A stretch of 64,000 bases of DNA from Pleionea sp. CnH1-48 (GTDB lineage Bacteria; Pseudomonadota; Gammaproteobacteria; Enterobacterales; Kangiellaceae). Of the stretch, positions 9,101 to 17,781 are shown piece after piece; position 1 is the first letter of the stretch, and every line of letters starts with the position of its first letter. A model generated the notes under the pieces. That model was not told the DNA's origin, searched no databases, and saw only the letters and a program-made list of their open reading frames with translations. The DNA lies in NCBI RefSeq assembly GCF_024124665.1, contig NZ_JAMXSB010000019.1:1-64000 (forward strand), given 5' to 3'. Both the position numbers and the translations under genes were made by a program.

Positions 9101-10736
9101 AACCATTGTTAGCAGCTTTGTAGTACTCAGTGGTGTACCAGAAAGTACAATCATCAGAAGGGTCAACACTTAAGCTACTGTAGTCACCCCAACGGTTTGC
9201 ACCACTTTGAGAACCTTCACCTGCTTTTAATACAGTTTCAGGAACCGTCAAAGTATTTGCGGCGTCACCAGGTTGACGACCTGAGAAGCGCAATGAAGGG
9301 AAACTAGAAGAACTTGAAGCACTATAGGCAACAGCAATGTTACCAACAGCATCCATAGCCGCACTACCCATCCAGCGAGACTCGCCATCGCCCAGGCTGT
9401 ATGTACCATTATTGGCAACAGTAACAGCTCCTGCGTTGTCAACGTCAAACTCGTACCAACGAACACCAGGAATGTTTGTGCTTTCGCCAACAACCGTATG
9501 GTTAGCAATCAACTTATGCTGAGAACCATTCAAGTTACGATAAGCCAAACGGAACATCATACGCTGAGCAATAGAATCTAAGCGCTGAGAAGTCCCTTGC
9601 TGTTGAACACAATCACGAGAGAAACCACACACTGCGCCGTTATAAGGAGCAACAGCTACTGTTTGTAAGTGATCAAACGATGAATTAGCAGTGTTATCCC
9701 AATCAACAGAGAAGGTGAAGATATCCATTTCACCGTTACCTTTTGCCGAAACAAAATATTCTGGCATGGTAACAGGCGGCATGAAGACACCATCAATGTC
9801 AGCAGGCATTGGCGTAAAGGCGTCTGGGTGAGACGTTTCCAGATCAAAAATAACCTGTTGTGCAGGCTGACCTAGCAACATTTTATCTCTTTCGTAAGCA
9901 ACCACACCAGAACCAGTAAACGAGTTACCCGTGAACTGGTTTACACCTGCGTAGTAACCATCATGCCATACACCATAGTGTGGATAATCGTTAAACTTGG
10001 TGGTGCTGTACAAGAAATCATACAGATAGTAAGAACCCGTTGGATCGCCTGTTTGAGAAATAGCGATACACTGACGGTTATCCGTGAAAGAACCGTTAAA
10101 TGCAAACTGGCTAATTAACCAGCGATCAGCGGCACTATCATAAAGAACGATGGGGTCACCACGGTTGGTGCTTTCACATAAACCACCAAAGCCTGACCAC
10201 AAAGTATTGATCGCTACGGGAGCAACAAGTTGATTACCTTGCTTGTCCCAAATAGCTAATGCAGTGTTTACTGTTTGAACATAATGGTTAGGACCAACGT
10301 CACCATTTGTATCAGGAGGAACCGCCCCCTGAACATTATCCATACCATTAAAACCAGTCAAAATCTGTGGCACCATCGCAGCGGCGTTGCTTTTAGATTT
10401 CATCTGGCTTTGAAGAACAGGATCCTGAATATCAGCAGGCTGATTTTTTAATACTTCTTCAGCAAAAGGAAAGTTTCTATTAGGAACTTCATGAAAAAAG
10501 TCCACACCAGGAATGGGCTCAGCCGACTTTTTCATCTTATCTTTTCTTGCTGGCGTAAGCGCTGGTAATGGTTTTGCCACATCTAATAATCGGTGGCTAA
10601 GCTTTGGGGTAGACAAGTACACTTTCGGTGCATCTTGTTTTGCTTCTTCAGCTGCCTCAACCGTAGTTGGAAGCATAGCCGCAGTAACAAAACTTGCAGA
10701 AAGCGTTGCTGCCATTAATTTTATTTGTACTGACAC
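6153..10736 (-). CDS. Very large secreted modular protein with Calx-beta and GlyGly-CTERM-like tail
   Basis: 1527 aa. It starts at GTG 10736, chosen because AAGGAG lies 5-6 nt upstream and it gives a signal peptide with a Lys-containing n-region; an internal ATG at 10715 has no such site. After the signal (about 1-28) comes the conserved region shared with its two paralogues (about 125-565; PPDTNGDVG, GDPIVLYD-ADRW, RWGDYSSLSVDP, CTFW). Then: carboxypeptidase-regulatory-like domains (about 568-735), a cleaved-adhesin/MAM-like jelly roll (about 745-905), a third regulatory-like domain, an NHL/propeller-like stretch (about 1090-1330), a Calx-beta domain (about 1395-1495) and a C-terminal GSSGSFGFG-hydrophobic-ARRR signal. 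The tail resembles GlyGly-CTERM (rhombosortase) signals but has Gly-Ser rather than Gly-Gly. Extracellular or surface adhesive protein; exact role unknown. Confidence 0.85.
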   Translation of the reverse strand: MSVQIKLMAATLSASFVTAAMLPTTVEAAEEAKQDAPKVYLSTPKLSHRLLDVAKPLPALTPARKDKMKKSAEPIPGVDFFHEVPNRNFPFAEEVLKNQPADIQDPVLQSQMKSKSNAAAMVPQILTGFNGMDNVQGAVPPDTNGDVGPNHYVQTVNTALAIWDKQGNQLVAPVAINTLWSGFGGLCESTNRGDPIVLYDSAADRWLISQFAFNGSFTDNRQCIAISQTGDPTGSYYLYDFLYSTTKFNDYPHYGVWHDGYYAGVNQFTGNSFTGSGVVAYERDKMLLGQPAQQVIFDLETSHPDAFTPMPADIDGVFMPPVTMPEYFVSAKGNGEMDIFTFSVDWDNTANSSFDHLQTVAVAPYNGAVCGFSRDCVQQQGTSQRLDSIAQRMMFRLAYRNLNGSQHKLIANHTVVGESTNIPGVRWYEFDVDNAGAVTVANNGTYSLGDGESRWMGSAAMDAVGNIAVAYSASSSSSFPSLRFSGRQPGDAANTLTVPETVLKAGEGSQSGANRWGDYSSLSVDPSDDCTFWYTTEYYKAANNGSTAWSTYIGSFKFPNCVAGPSGTVSGTVTDSASGDPIAGAVVTVGATTVITDADGNYELRLPVGDDYAITFFKYGWLEGSNNDVDVAEDAVVDVDAQLNAANAITVTGSVTDGSGLGGSLYAEIRVNAPGTVLTTHSNPVTGQYSIDLFEGTLVKLTATAMVDGYLAQEADILPENTNTQNFALMTDSACIAPGYALSFPSFTQKFDSGVPPTGWTVVDDAGNGAVWGRASATSRGNILNTEGEAAAIDSDAAGNVAINTSLVSPVINVADIDSKVLNFVALFRTFTGADSLDVELNIDNGGWNSVYSVPSDNSVAKHEVDLTAQLAGATSFQLRWRYYDAFFEWYAYVDDIQFGDAACMPQQGTMAKGFVIDANTGDALNGATVTAGSNSVMTAATANDANLNDGYFSIFVPATEDGISVARNLYSTKNVATGDIAFDTAIELDAGRLSAPETASFTVTKGRASEDTITLENTGSADAQYFLLLTEAPEVAASKINGPFHPSSRHFGPKNLQDINTKKIRDQRDYSKVGVVAKQADLAGIFGVNGSFGIAVNQNTGDFWLGDAVQLGAPAHAVVRFDSTGNPTTDAIDTSAITFAFGADIAFNNRTGMLWQVAVGDPANCIHELNPTDMTVTGNTICPAVGTSQRGLTFDPVTNTFYSGSWNDSIIHQFTTDGTILRSVNVGLNVAGLALNPSNGRLYVQSNVAAPAFDVVVLDSTSATMAPIEAFNYPSYDVDQDGNDDDLMPDNSQAGLAIGCDGKLWGVSMDLGGVIGLDTGDNTVCDWKQTNGFVLNTVSGTIAANSTADVALGLDASALEEGQYKAQLIVGGNTPYGDQSSIVTLDVTPPQYGSIQFGATEFSVNAGETARVAVNRVDGSDFAVSVDYVLVDGSATAGTHYTATNGTVSWADGDTSTKYIEFETNETKEYGFKVLNVALVNAQGASIGQQSTKVTIRRYGSSGSFGFGLIAMVGLLAFARRRVIAR

Positions 10737-10878
10737 AACAACTCCTTTGGACCTGTTTGGGTAAAAAAATATGAAGTAAAACTAAACAGGGCGATTTTTA
10801 TATCATTTAAGGATTGTTGTAAGTAGTGAAATAATTACTATTGATACGATTTGACAGTTAGTTTCGGCCAAAAATTTA

Positions 10879-10902
10879 AGCATACTACCCATAAAGTATG
10901 CT
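10879..10902 (-). terminator. Terminator of the small lipoprotein gene
   Basis: 8-bp stem AGCATACT / AGTATGCT (10879-10886, 10895-10902) with an 8-nt loop, followed on the minus strand by TTAAATTTTT. It lies 12 bp after the stop at 10915. Confidence 0.65.
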
Positions 10903-10914
10903 CAAAAACTAACA

Positions 10915-11214
10915 CTATTGTTGTTCGTCTATTTCTGGATGAGGGTGATTGGGTACTTCGCATACCCCATTTTCATTGCGAAACTTTTCTTCACATTCAT
11001 AGGGAGGCAACGCCTTTCCCTTATTTTTTTTATTAATTTCAGAAAGCGGCTCACTTACCCCTACTTTTTGCAGGGAAACTTTAGGAGAAGCTTTTTGGGT
11101 TTGATTTTCTATCGTTGATTGTTCGTCAACTTTTTTTTCGCTCTGACATGCCTGCAATAAAGGAAAACAGATCAAAGAGAGAATAAAACAACGAAATGCC
11201 TGATTTTTTTTCAT
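10915..11214 (-). CDS. Small lipoprotein downstream of a TonB-dependent receptor
   Basis: 99 aa. The signal ends in lipobox LLQAC with Cys23 as lipidation site, followed by a charged, low-complexity, probably disordered region (Glu/Lys/Gln-rich). The C-terminal part (CEEKFRNENGVCEVPNHPHPE) has two Cys and a Pro/His-rich end. The ATG has GGAAG about 7 nt upstream. It follows the TonB receptor gene by 66 bp, with a hairpin in the gap, so it may be co-transcribed only by readthrough. No function recognised. Confidence 0.7.
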   Translation of the reverse strand: MKKNQAFRCFILSLICFPLLQACQSEKKVDEQSTIENQTQKASPKVSLQKVGVSEPLSEINKKNKGKALPPYECEEKFRNENGVCEVPNHPHPEIDEQQ

Positions 11215-11247
11215 GGTCTTCCTTCATCCTTATTAAGATGGTGAAAG

Positions 11248-11272
11248 AAGCTGCCAAACATGCTGGCAGCTT
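11248..11272 (-). terminator. Hairpin after the TonB-receptor gene
   Basis: 9-bp stem AAGCTGCCA / TGGCAGCTT (11248-11256, 11264-11272). On the minus strand it is followed by CTTTC, a weak T-tract, so partial readthrough into the lipoprotein gene is plausible. The plus-strand side has TTTTT. Confidence 0.6.
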
Positions 11273-11280
11273 TTTAACGG

Positions 11281-13401
11281 CTATTCTCTCCAGGTAACAG
11301 ATAATCCGATACTTCTACCAGGAGAAAACGTCTCTTGATCATCTGCCGAAGCAAAATACAGTTCGTCTAAAAGATTAGTTGCGGATAACGAAAGTTTCCA
11401 ATGATCATTGATTTGATAAGCCCACTTGGCAGAAACAAGATCAACGCTCTCTAAAACATCTTCGATTTCACCATCACCAAACTCATTTTTCTCACGGCGA
11501 TGTGTCCAATTAACTCCGACAGACCAATTATCACTATCATATTTATAGTTAAAGCGTACACGATCAGCAGGAATATCTGCCAACCATTGATTGTTACTAT
11601 CACGACCTAAATAACGAGTGTAACTACTGGTAAGCGATTGACTCTCACCATAGAGGCCATACTCAAATTCATAACCTTGAATATCACCCTCATCGAGGTT
11701 AACAAAGGTATTACTGCCGTTATCTAGACGAATACGTTCTATGTAATTATCAACGAGCATTTGAAACGCGCGTACTTCTATGGTTTGCCCACTGCCTTCC
11801 CAACGAATACCTAAATCAGTATTCAAAGATTCTTCGGTCTCTAAATCAAAAACCGAAATCACATCACCGCGTCCGGTACTGCCGGTAAAAAAGCGTTCTG
11901 AAATAGAAGGAAAACGAAAGCCATTGGCAACATTGGCAACAAACTTCCACTGGTCGTTGATCACCCAGTCTAAACCGACAAACGCACTCCAGGCATTATC
12001 AGTAATGGTCGGGCTGCCACCAACTGACTGGCGTTGCCAGTTAAGTCTGGCCCCCAGATGCCAAAACAAATGGTCTTGCTCAATTTGGCTAGAAACAAAC
12101 AGAGCAATGTCATCTTGCTGCCCATTATCAATAATGGTCGTATGCTCAACAGAACCATCAGATAATTGAGTTTCTGTTTCATTTGCTTCAACATTACGTC
12201 GAGAAAACCAATCCACTCCCCACTGATTATTGATGTTCTCACTGCCAACCAGTTTACTTTGGAAGCTTCCACCTAGATCTAAAGATTTGTTTTCGACAAA
12301 ATTAATTCGACTACCTGGTCTTAGTGTATCCGTTTGCAAGCTGTTAGGGTGAGCAAACAAAGACATCGCCCAACCATCTTCAGTATTTTTGGCTGCAAAC
12401 TTTACCACTGAGTGAGACTCTTCAGGATAATTGGTGATGCGACTGGCAGGAAATCGGCGATTCGACTTACCAATATCATCAGCGCGTGTTTGCAACCAGG
12501 AAAAGTCATACTCAATGCCATTACTCATCCACTCTTGGCTAAGGTAAAAGTTCTGCTGCCGATATCCGTTATTTAATATACCCATATCATCAGGCGCTTC
12601 ACCTTTATCCGCATGGCGATAGGAATAAGCTACGACACCATTCTCAAGTCGCTTTTTGTACGTAGCAAAATGCATTTCACTTTGGCTTTGGTAACCGAGA
12701 GTAAATTCGTCGGAATCAGGTTCGGTAAGAAAAATATTAACAACGCCACCCAAGGCCCCTGAACCATAAAAGGTTGATACAGGGCCTCGTACGACATCAA
12801 CAGAATCCAGTAAAACCGGATCAATAAAGGATGCCGAAATGCCAGCTCGACGTTCAGTGGTAATAGGAACACTATCAATCAATGTTTTAACACGGTGTTT
12901 TGCAACACCACGGATCGAATAAGTTTGAAAGATCCCTCCCTGACCATTAGCCACAACACCGGTTGTGTTTTCTACCATTGCCAATAGAGTATCAGGTTCA
13001 ACAGGCATGTCTTCGTAGTTGATATTGTCGGCAACAATAGTTTGCGGAGCCTGACTTAAGAAAGGATCTCGGAAAGCAGAGATAACAAGACGACGCTCTT
13101 GCGGTTGATCACTATCTAACGTAATAGATGTAGTGCCTACATTAGAATCAACGGCGATAGTTTTAGCATTATATTCAGGATGCGAAATGCTCAGCTCACA
13201 GGAACTTGCGGGACAATTAAAAGAATACACGCCCGCTTCAAAACGCACTGCACTTTCGGAACCATCAACCAAAAACTTTGCACCTTCAATCATGTCTTGA
13301 TTGTTAGCATCAACCAACTTTACTTGCACAGTTTCTGCCCAACTGATGGAAAAAGGCAAACAAGCCAATAGCGGTGTCCATTTTTTAACCACTGAATACA
13401 T
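11281..13401 (-). CDS. TonB-dependent outer-membrane receptor
   Basis: 706 aa. Signal peptide (1-22, ending SWA), a carboxypeptidase-regulatory-like beta-sandwich (about 25-100), then a plug domain (about 105-230). Plug motifs include IRGVAKHRVKTLIDSVPI, DSVDVVRGPVSTFYGSGALGGVVNIF and the preceding short RLVISAF, which may serve as the TonB box. The rest is a 22-strand-type barrel with alternating aromatic residues. The last residue is Glu after VTWR, rather than the usual terminal aromatic. The ligand cannot be told; the YGSGALGG plug and size fit haem, siderophore or cobalamin receptors. No Fur box was identified. It is followed by a small lipoprotein gene. Confidence 0.88.
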   Translation of the reverse strand: MYSVVKKWTPLLACLPFSISWAETVQVKLVDANNQDMIEGAKFLVDGSESAVRFEAGVYSFNCPASSCELSISHPEYNAKTIAVDSNVGTTSITLDSDQPQERRLVISAFRDPFLSQAPQTIVADNINYEDMPVEPDTLLAMVENTTGVVANGQGGIFQTYSIRGVAKHRVKTLIDSVPITTERRAGISASFIDPVLLDSVDVVRGPVSTFYGSGALGGVVNIFLTEPDSDEFTLGYQSQSEMHFATYKKRLENGVVAYSYRHADKGEAPDDMGILNNGYRQQNFYLSQEWMSNGIEYDFSWLQTRADDIGKSNRRFPASRITNYPEESHSVVKFAAKNTEDGWAMSLFAHPNSLQTDTLRPGSRINFVENKSLDLGGSFQSKLVGSENINNQWGVDWFSRRNVEANETETQLSDGSVEHTTIIDNGQQDDIALFVSSQIEQDHLFWHLGARLNWQRQSVGGSPTITDNAWSAFVGLDWVINDQWKFVANVANGFRFPSISERFFTGSTGRGDVISVFDLETEESLNTDLGIRWEGSGQTIEVRAFQMLVDNYIERIRLDNGSNTFVNLDEGDIQGYEFEYGLYGESQSLTSSYTRYLGRDSNNQWLADIPADRVRFNYKYDSDNWSVGVNWTHRREKNEFGDGEIEDVLESVDLVSAKWAYQINDHWKLSLSATNLLDELYFASADDQETFSPGRSIGLSVTWRE

Positions 13402-13560
13402 TCTATTAAACCTATTAAAATTAAATCCTAAAAGCCGCAGGTATTATATCAATTGAACCAGCAAATAATATGCAACGACAGAGTAATATTTACTCTTATT
13501 CTTTTTGATTGGAGTCATCGAGCATGGATAAGTTTCAACCTTTCTGTTTTTCATAAAAAA

Positions 13561-13580
13561 ACCAGCTCAATTGAGCTGGT
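13561..13580 (-). terminator. Intrinsic terminator of the 13607-16162 gene
   Basis: Palindrome ACCAGCTC-AATT-GAGCTGGT; on the minus strand the arm is followed by a run of T (plus-strand A-run 13554-13560). It lies 26 bp after the stop codon at 13607. Confidence 0.85.
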
Positions 13581-13606
13581 TTTGTTTAAACCCAATTAAT
13601 TGAAAA

Positions 13607-16162
13607 TCAGGGCTTCCATTCGGCATTCAAAGTCACACCAGAATACGCTCGATATCCACGTAAACCAATGTGCCAGGTGCCAGCACCAGGATTGTTGAAG
13701 GTACAAGTCTCGGCGTTACCGTTGCGATAAGGACGGCAGTCATAGCTAGAAGTGCTTGGCTGCGAGCCTTCACGAACATAAAGGTCCGCATCACCGGAAC
13801 CACCAGAAATAGTCACAACCAAAGATGACATGCCCGCAGGAATATCAATGGTATAACGATCCCAAGCGCGACGGTCTCCAGACAAATTCGTCTCGGTTAA
13901 CGTACCACCATTGCCAGTACCGCCTTCTGTGTAAGAGCCCGTCAAACTAACACCTGAATAGGTGTTATATGCACGCAGCATGACATGATAAGTACCCGCC
14001 TGCACATTACTGATAGTACAGGTTTCGCTGTTGCCGTTCAGGTATGGGCGACAATCGTAAGCAGAAGTGGTTGGCTGAGAACCAAAGCGAACATAGAGAT
14101 CAGCGTCGCCAGAACCGCCATTGATAACAAAGCGTAGGTTAGATGCACCAGCTGGTACTTCCATAGTGAAGAAAGCCTGATCACCCGTGGTTCCAGATAA
14201 TCCAGTTTTAGCAACACCATTCACCAATTCATTATCATTGCCACCAGGCGCGGTCACAGTGATTGATTTAGACGTTGAGTTGGTTGCACCTTGGTTATCA
14301 GTAACGGTTAAAGATACCGTGTAAGTTCCAGCCGCACTATAAGTATGCGAAGCATTAGCACCAGTGCCCGTTGAGCCATCACCAAAATTCCAGGCGTAAG
14401 AAGCGATAGTTCCATCGCTATCTGTACTGCCAGAGCCATCGAAGCTACACGCTAGATCGGTACAACTGTCTGTGAAAGAAGCCGAAGGAGGATTGTTGGT
14501 TCCGCCACCACCGCCACAGCTATTAAATTTAAAGCTGGAGATGTGCGTGCCCCACTGACCATTAGATTTACCGTACTCATTAGTAAACCAGAAAGTACAG
14601 CCATCAACCGGATCGAGAGCCATGTGGCTATAGTCACCAAAACGATTGCTAGAGATGCGAGATGTACCGTTTACCAAAATCGTTTCTGGCTGGTTCATTG
14701 TTCCATTAGCGTCTGTTGCTAAACGTCCAGTGTAACGAAGTCCGGCGAAGTCAGAGCTGCTGCCGTAGCTGTAAGCTAACGCGATGTTGCCATCTTTATC
14801 CATGGCAATCGAACCCATCCAACGGTTCTTCGTATCAGGTGCGTAAGTACCTTCTTGATGCAATCCCCAAGCTCCGCCGTTGTTACGACGTAACTCAATC
14901 CAACGAATACCACCGCGATCGTTACCGTTTACGTCCGTTACAAAGTTCGCCACAATGGTTTCATAAGAACCAAAGTTACGATACTGCGCACGGAACATGA
15001 TGACTTCACGTAAAGGATCTAACGTTGTTGACGATCCAGACTGAGGGAAACAGTTGAACGAGGTCAATCCACATAAATGAGAATCAAATTCGCTCACAGC
15101 AATGTCAGCCACTTTTGTGAAGCTTGAGCTGCTGGTGTTACTAAAGTTGGCATTAAACTGCCATAGCTCAACATAATCCTGCGAGCCATTGTTGCTGCTG
15201 GAGTTATGCACTTCATCATCACGATGACGTAAGAAGTAACCCGGTGAAGACGTTGTTGGTCCAGTTGCACCATCGTGATCCACTGGCGTTAACATCTGGA
15301 AACCAAAACCTGCTAATTTAGGCGCTGTTAAACGAACAAAATTCGCTGAGTTACCTGCCAGCATAGCCGCACGATTTAACGCATATACCGTTGGCGAACT
15401 CTCGTTAGTTCCAACATAGTATGCATCATGCCATACACCGTACTTGGGATAATCAGGGAAAGTCGGAGACTGGAACGCATAGTTATACCAACCACCAGAG
15501 ATAGGGTTGGAGGTTTTCGAAACGTAAACACAAAGATAGTTACCGCTGCTAGAAAACTCACTCAACATCCAGCGCTGTGCCATTTCATCAAACAGAACAA
15601 TGGGATCGCCCGAACCACTGGCACAATTTCCACTACCTAAAGAATCCATTGCTGTAGGACCCGCTACTTTATTTCCTGTTGACTTATCGTAAACAGAAAA
15701 TATTGAGCCGCCGGAACCGTTAATAGATTGAATATAATAATTTAAACCAACATCACCCGTTGGATCTGGAGGATTAACCCCCGTAAAACCTTCGCCGTCG
15801 AATGCCTGTTCTAACGCTCGAGCATTTTGCGCGGGAGCTTGTGAGGCTTGCTGTTGATACTTCATTAACTTATCAACTTTAGACAATACCTTATTCGCTG
15901 GCGCACTCGGTTTAACATAGCTGGGATCAAAACGCTTTCGTGGCATGGTTTTTACTTCATCACCAAACTGCCAAGGATTTGCAGTCGGCAAATTACGTAA
16001 ATCGCCACTAAAACTGGTTGGTGCAATTTTTTCTGATGACCATGCGCTTACTTTTGCATTGTCTTCTGCTTGCACCGCAGAGCTTAAACCAACACCACCG
16101 AGCACCATTGCGCACAAGGCTGTTGTTTTAAGTTGTTTAAACTTACCATTTAAGGAGTTCAT
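13607..16162 (-). CDS. Secreted modular protein with PKD and two PPC domains
   Basis: 851 aa. Signal peptide (about 1-32, VQA end). Conserved region (about 115-548) homologous to the 1375-4389 and 6153-10736 products: PPDPTGDVG, GDPIVLFD-AQRW, RFGDYSHMALDP, CTFW. Then a PKD domain (about 555-640; WNFGDGSTG and GTYTVSLTVTD) and two bacterial pre-peptidase C-terminal (PPC) domains (about 640-745 and 750-851; GDADLYVR and YDCRPY signatures). The PPC domains closely resemble those of the subtilisin at 50297-52906. PKD and PPC modules are typical of type II-secreted enzymes and are often processed off. The catalytic or binding role of the conserved region is unknown. Confidence 0.86.
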   Translation of the reverse strand: MNSLNGKFKQLKTTALCAMVLGGVGLSSAVQAEDNAKVSAWSSEKIAPTSFSGDLRNLPTANPWQFGDEVKTMPRKRFDPSYVKPSAPANKVLSKVDKLMKYQQQASQAPAQNARALEQAFDGEGFTGVNPPDPTGDVGLNYYIQSINGSGGSIFSVYDKSTGNKVAGPTAMDSLGSGNCASGSGDPIVLFDEMAQRWMLSEFSSSGNYLCVYVSKTSNPISGGWYNYAFQSPTFPDYPKYGVWHDAYYVGTNESSPTVYALNRAAMLAGNSANFVRLTAPKLAGFGFQMLTPVDHDGATGPTTSSPGYFLRHRDDEVHNSSSNNGSQDYVELWQFNANFSNTSSSSFTKVADIAVSEFDSHLCGLTSFNCFPQSGSSTTLDPLREVIMFRAQYRNFGSYETIVANFVTDVNGNDRGGIRWIELRRNNGGAWGLHQEGTYAPDTKNRWMGSIAMDKDGNIALAYSYGSSSDFAGLRYTGRLATDANGTMNQPETILVNGTSRISSNRFGDYSHMALDPVDGCTFWFTNEYGKSNGQWGTHISSFKFNSCGGGGGTNNPPSASFTDSCTDLACSFDGSGSTDSDGTIASYAWNFGDGSTGTGANASHTYSAAGTYTVSLTVTDNQGATNSTSKSITVTAPGGNDNELVNGVAKTGLSGTTGDQAFFTMEVPAGASNLRFVINGGSGDADLYVRFGSQPTTSAYDCRPYLNGNSETCTISNVQAGTYHVMLRAYNTYSGVSLTGSYTEGGTGNGGTLTETNLSGDRRAWDRYTIDIPAGMSSLVVTISGGSGDADLYVREGSQPSTSSYDCRPYRNGNAETCTFNNPGAGTWHIGLRGYRAYSGVTLNAEWKP

Positions 16163-16198
16163 ACAATTACCCTTTTATAATTTGTGATTATTATTATG

Positions 16199-16290
16199 TT
16201 GGAATGAGAAAGCACTTAAGAGATCTCCTACTCTCTTACGGGCCAAGTACTTTCCGTTAGGTCCTATCGTTTAGACTATTTTTCATCCAA
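16199..16290 (-). promoter_or_regulatory. Structured 5' leader upstream of the PKD/PPC secreted protein
   Basis: The minus-strand RNA can fold into nested helices: an outer TTGGATGA / TCATTCCAA pairing with one bulge (16283-16290 with 16199-16207), AAAGUACU/AGUGCUUU (16246-16253 with 16209-16216, one G-U), and an inner 7-bp stem UAAGAGA/UCUCUUA (16232-16238 with 16217-16223). The inner loop is GUAGGAGA, again with a GGA. It lies 36-128 nt upstream of the ATG at 16162. It is not a riboswitch class I can name. The rest of the gap 16163-16702 is AT-rich and shows no gene. Confidence 0.45.
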
Positions 16291-16657
16291 CAATCACAGG
16301 TTATACTACAGAGACAAGCGGCATAAACAGATAAATAGTTCACAAATTTTATAGCGCTATAAAAGCAAGGGTTTTAGCATTATCTTAATTTGCTAATTGG
16401 TTCATAAAACAGAAATTTTATTCAGATTTCCATGCACTTAAAAAACATTCATCGATGCAATAAATAAGAAAAGAAACGGAATTCGTAGACCTTTTTATAT
16501 TGATTAATCTTTTGAGTGTCCCTACACACAATTTTTAAAACAGCATAAATATTCAATAAAAGTTTTTTGAGATGCAAGTAAACTAATCTTATAAAATTGT
16601 ATCATTCTTGAAACAATTGCTTATTTGTTGCGCAATGAACAATAAATTGACCGAAAA

Positions 16658-16693
16658 AGCATTGCTTCAACTTACTTTTATCAAAGCAATGCT
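16658..16693 (-). terminator. Intrinsic terminator of the 16703-17608 gene
   Basis: 10-bp stem AGCATTGCTT / AAGCAATGCT (16658-16667, 16684-16693) with a 16-nt loop, followed on the minus strand by TTTT. It starts 10 bp after the stop. Confidence 0.85.
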
Positions 16694-16702
16694 CAAAATC
16701 AT

Positions 16703-17608
16703 TTAACGATTTTTTGCTCGGCTACGACCATCATTTTGTTCAACAATAGGCTGCCCTGCTTTCCAAGGTTTAACTTTTGGCAGGGTTCGAATATCCACGT
16801 TAGTGGAGGATGGTTTAACAGACTTAACTAAAGCAGGTGGAGGTACAACCTTAACGCTAACGTCTCCTTGTAATGAAGATAAAGTTACCAAAGACGTTTT
16901 GTTTCCTAACTCAAGAGCAACTTTTTTATCTTTTTGCTCCTTACCATCGTAAGTTAATAAACCACTGGTTTGCGCATTTAAACTCACATCCATATCAGAG
17001 AAGACTTCCACTTGAATAGGCCCACTCTGTGACGTTGCTACAGACTCTCCTTTCGCCTTAAAACCACGAAGTTTTAACGCAAGTTTGCCACTGTCTGTTT
17101 GCGCATTAAAAACACCCGTCGTCGCCAATAAAATTTTGCCACTTTGACTACGCGCCCATACGTTACTGGAAGATTTATCAATTTTAATCATACCAAAGTC
17201 GGTTTCGGCATAAATGCTCACCTCAGGAGGAAACACAACCGAAACATCCGTTCGAGCCAGCCACTTGCCTCCTTTGTCTTTTATCGCGGATGGATATACT
17301 ACTTCGATTTCCAGTTGCCCATTCGCTTCTTTGATATCAAAAGATGGTATCAACCCTTTTTCGCCAACCGTCTGATAAGCAGCACTCAGAAATACTTTGG
17401 GATCGATGTGATTACGCGATCTTATATTACCATAAGGATTTTTAACAACGACCACTTTGCTCGTTGGAATATCTCCACTCCAATCATAAGAATCTATTAC
17501 AACTTTGGGTTGATCAGATTTTTTTTGTTGGCCTTCATTATTGCCAGCTTGAATGCAAAGAGGAAACAAACAAACCAGGGCCACTATTTTTATTATATAT
17601 TTACGCAT
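16703..17608 (-). CDS. Exported DUF4097-like beta-helix protein
   Basis: 301 aa. Signal peptide (about 1-21). The central part (about 60-245) consists of short repeating beta segments alternating D/G/S turns with V/I/L strands ('TSQSGPIQVEVF', 'AQTSGLLTYDGK'). This matches the right-handed beta-helix repeats of DUF4097-type putative adhesins. The C-terminal 50 residues are Pro/Lys-rich and basic. No enzymatic motif. The gene is monocistronic with its own terminator and diverges from the lipoprotein gene at 17782. Function unknown; periplasmic or cell-surface location is inferred. Confidence 0.7.
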   Translation of the reverse strand: MRKYIIKIVALVCLFPLCIQAGNNEGQQKKSDQPKVVIDSYDWSGDIPTSKVVVVKNPYGNIRSRNHIDPKVFLSAAYQTVGEKGLIPSFDIKEANGQLEIEVVYPSAIKDKGGKWLARTDVSVVFPPEVSIYAETDFGMIKIDKSSSNVWARSQSGKILLATTGVFNAQTDSGKLALKLRGFKAKGESVATSQSGPIQVEVFSDMDVSLNAQTSGLLTYDGKEQKDKKVALELGNKTSLVTLSSLQGDVSVKVVPPPALVKSVKPSSTNVDIRTLPKVKPWKAGQPIVEQNDGRSRAKNR

Positions 17609-17781
17609 TGTCCTACCCTTAAACTAGACAGTTCACGAATTAACCATAGCTAGCTTAAACCTATGCTCAGAATCTTAGCAACCGATAAATTTTTGAAAAT
17701 GCGGGACAGCTCCCAAAGATCTGACAAATTCACCGACCGATGCTAACCTTTTGAGATGCGCAAGCGCCATTTGGTCAAAAT

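Noticed and set aside
11780-12169. 129-codon plus-strand frame
   Set aside because: Antisense to the TonB receptor barrel coding sequence; an artefact of codon bias.
13525-13557. Ten-codon frame with a GGAG-like site before the 13607 terminator
   Set aside because: Too short and unsupported; probably chance.
16209-16253. Similarity of the leader hairpin to the 3' half of 5S rRNA (GAGAGTAGG loop E-like piece)
   Set aside because: Only a short stretch agrees; the rest of 5S is missing and the helices differ.
17144-17653. 169-codon plus-strand frame opposite the DUF4097-like gene
   Set aside because: The minus-strand gene has signal peptide, ribosome site and terminator; the plus frame has none.
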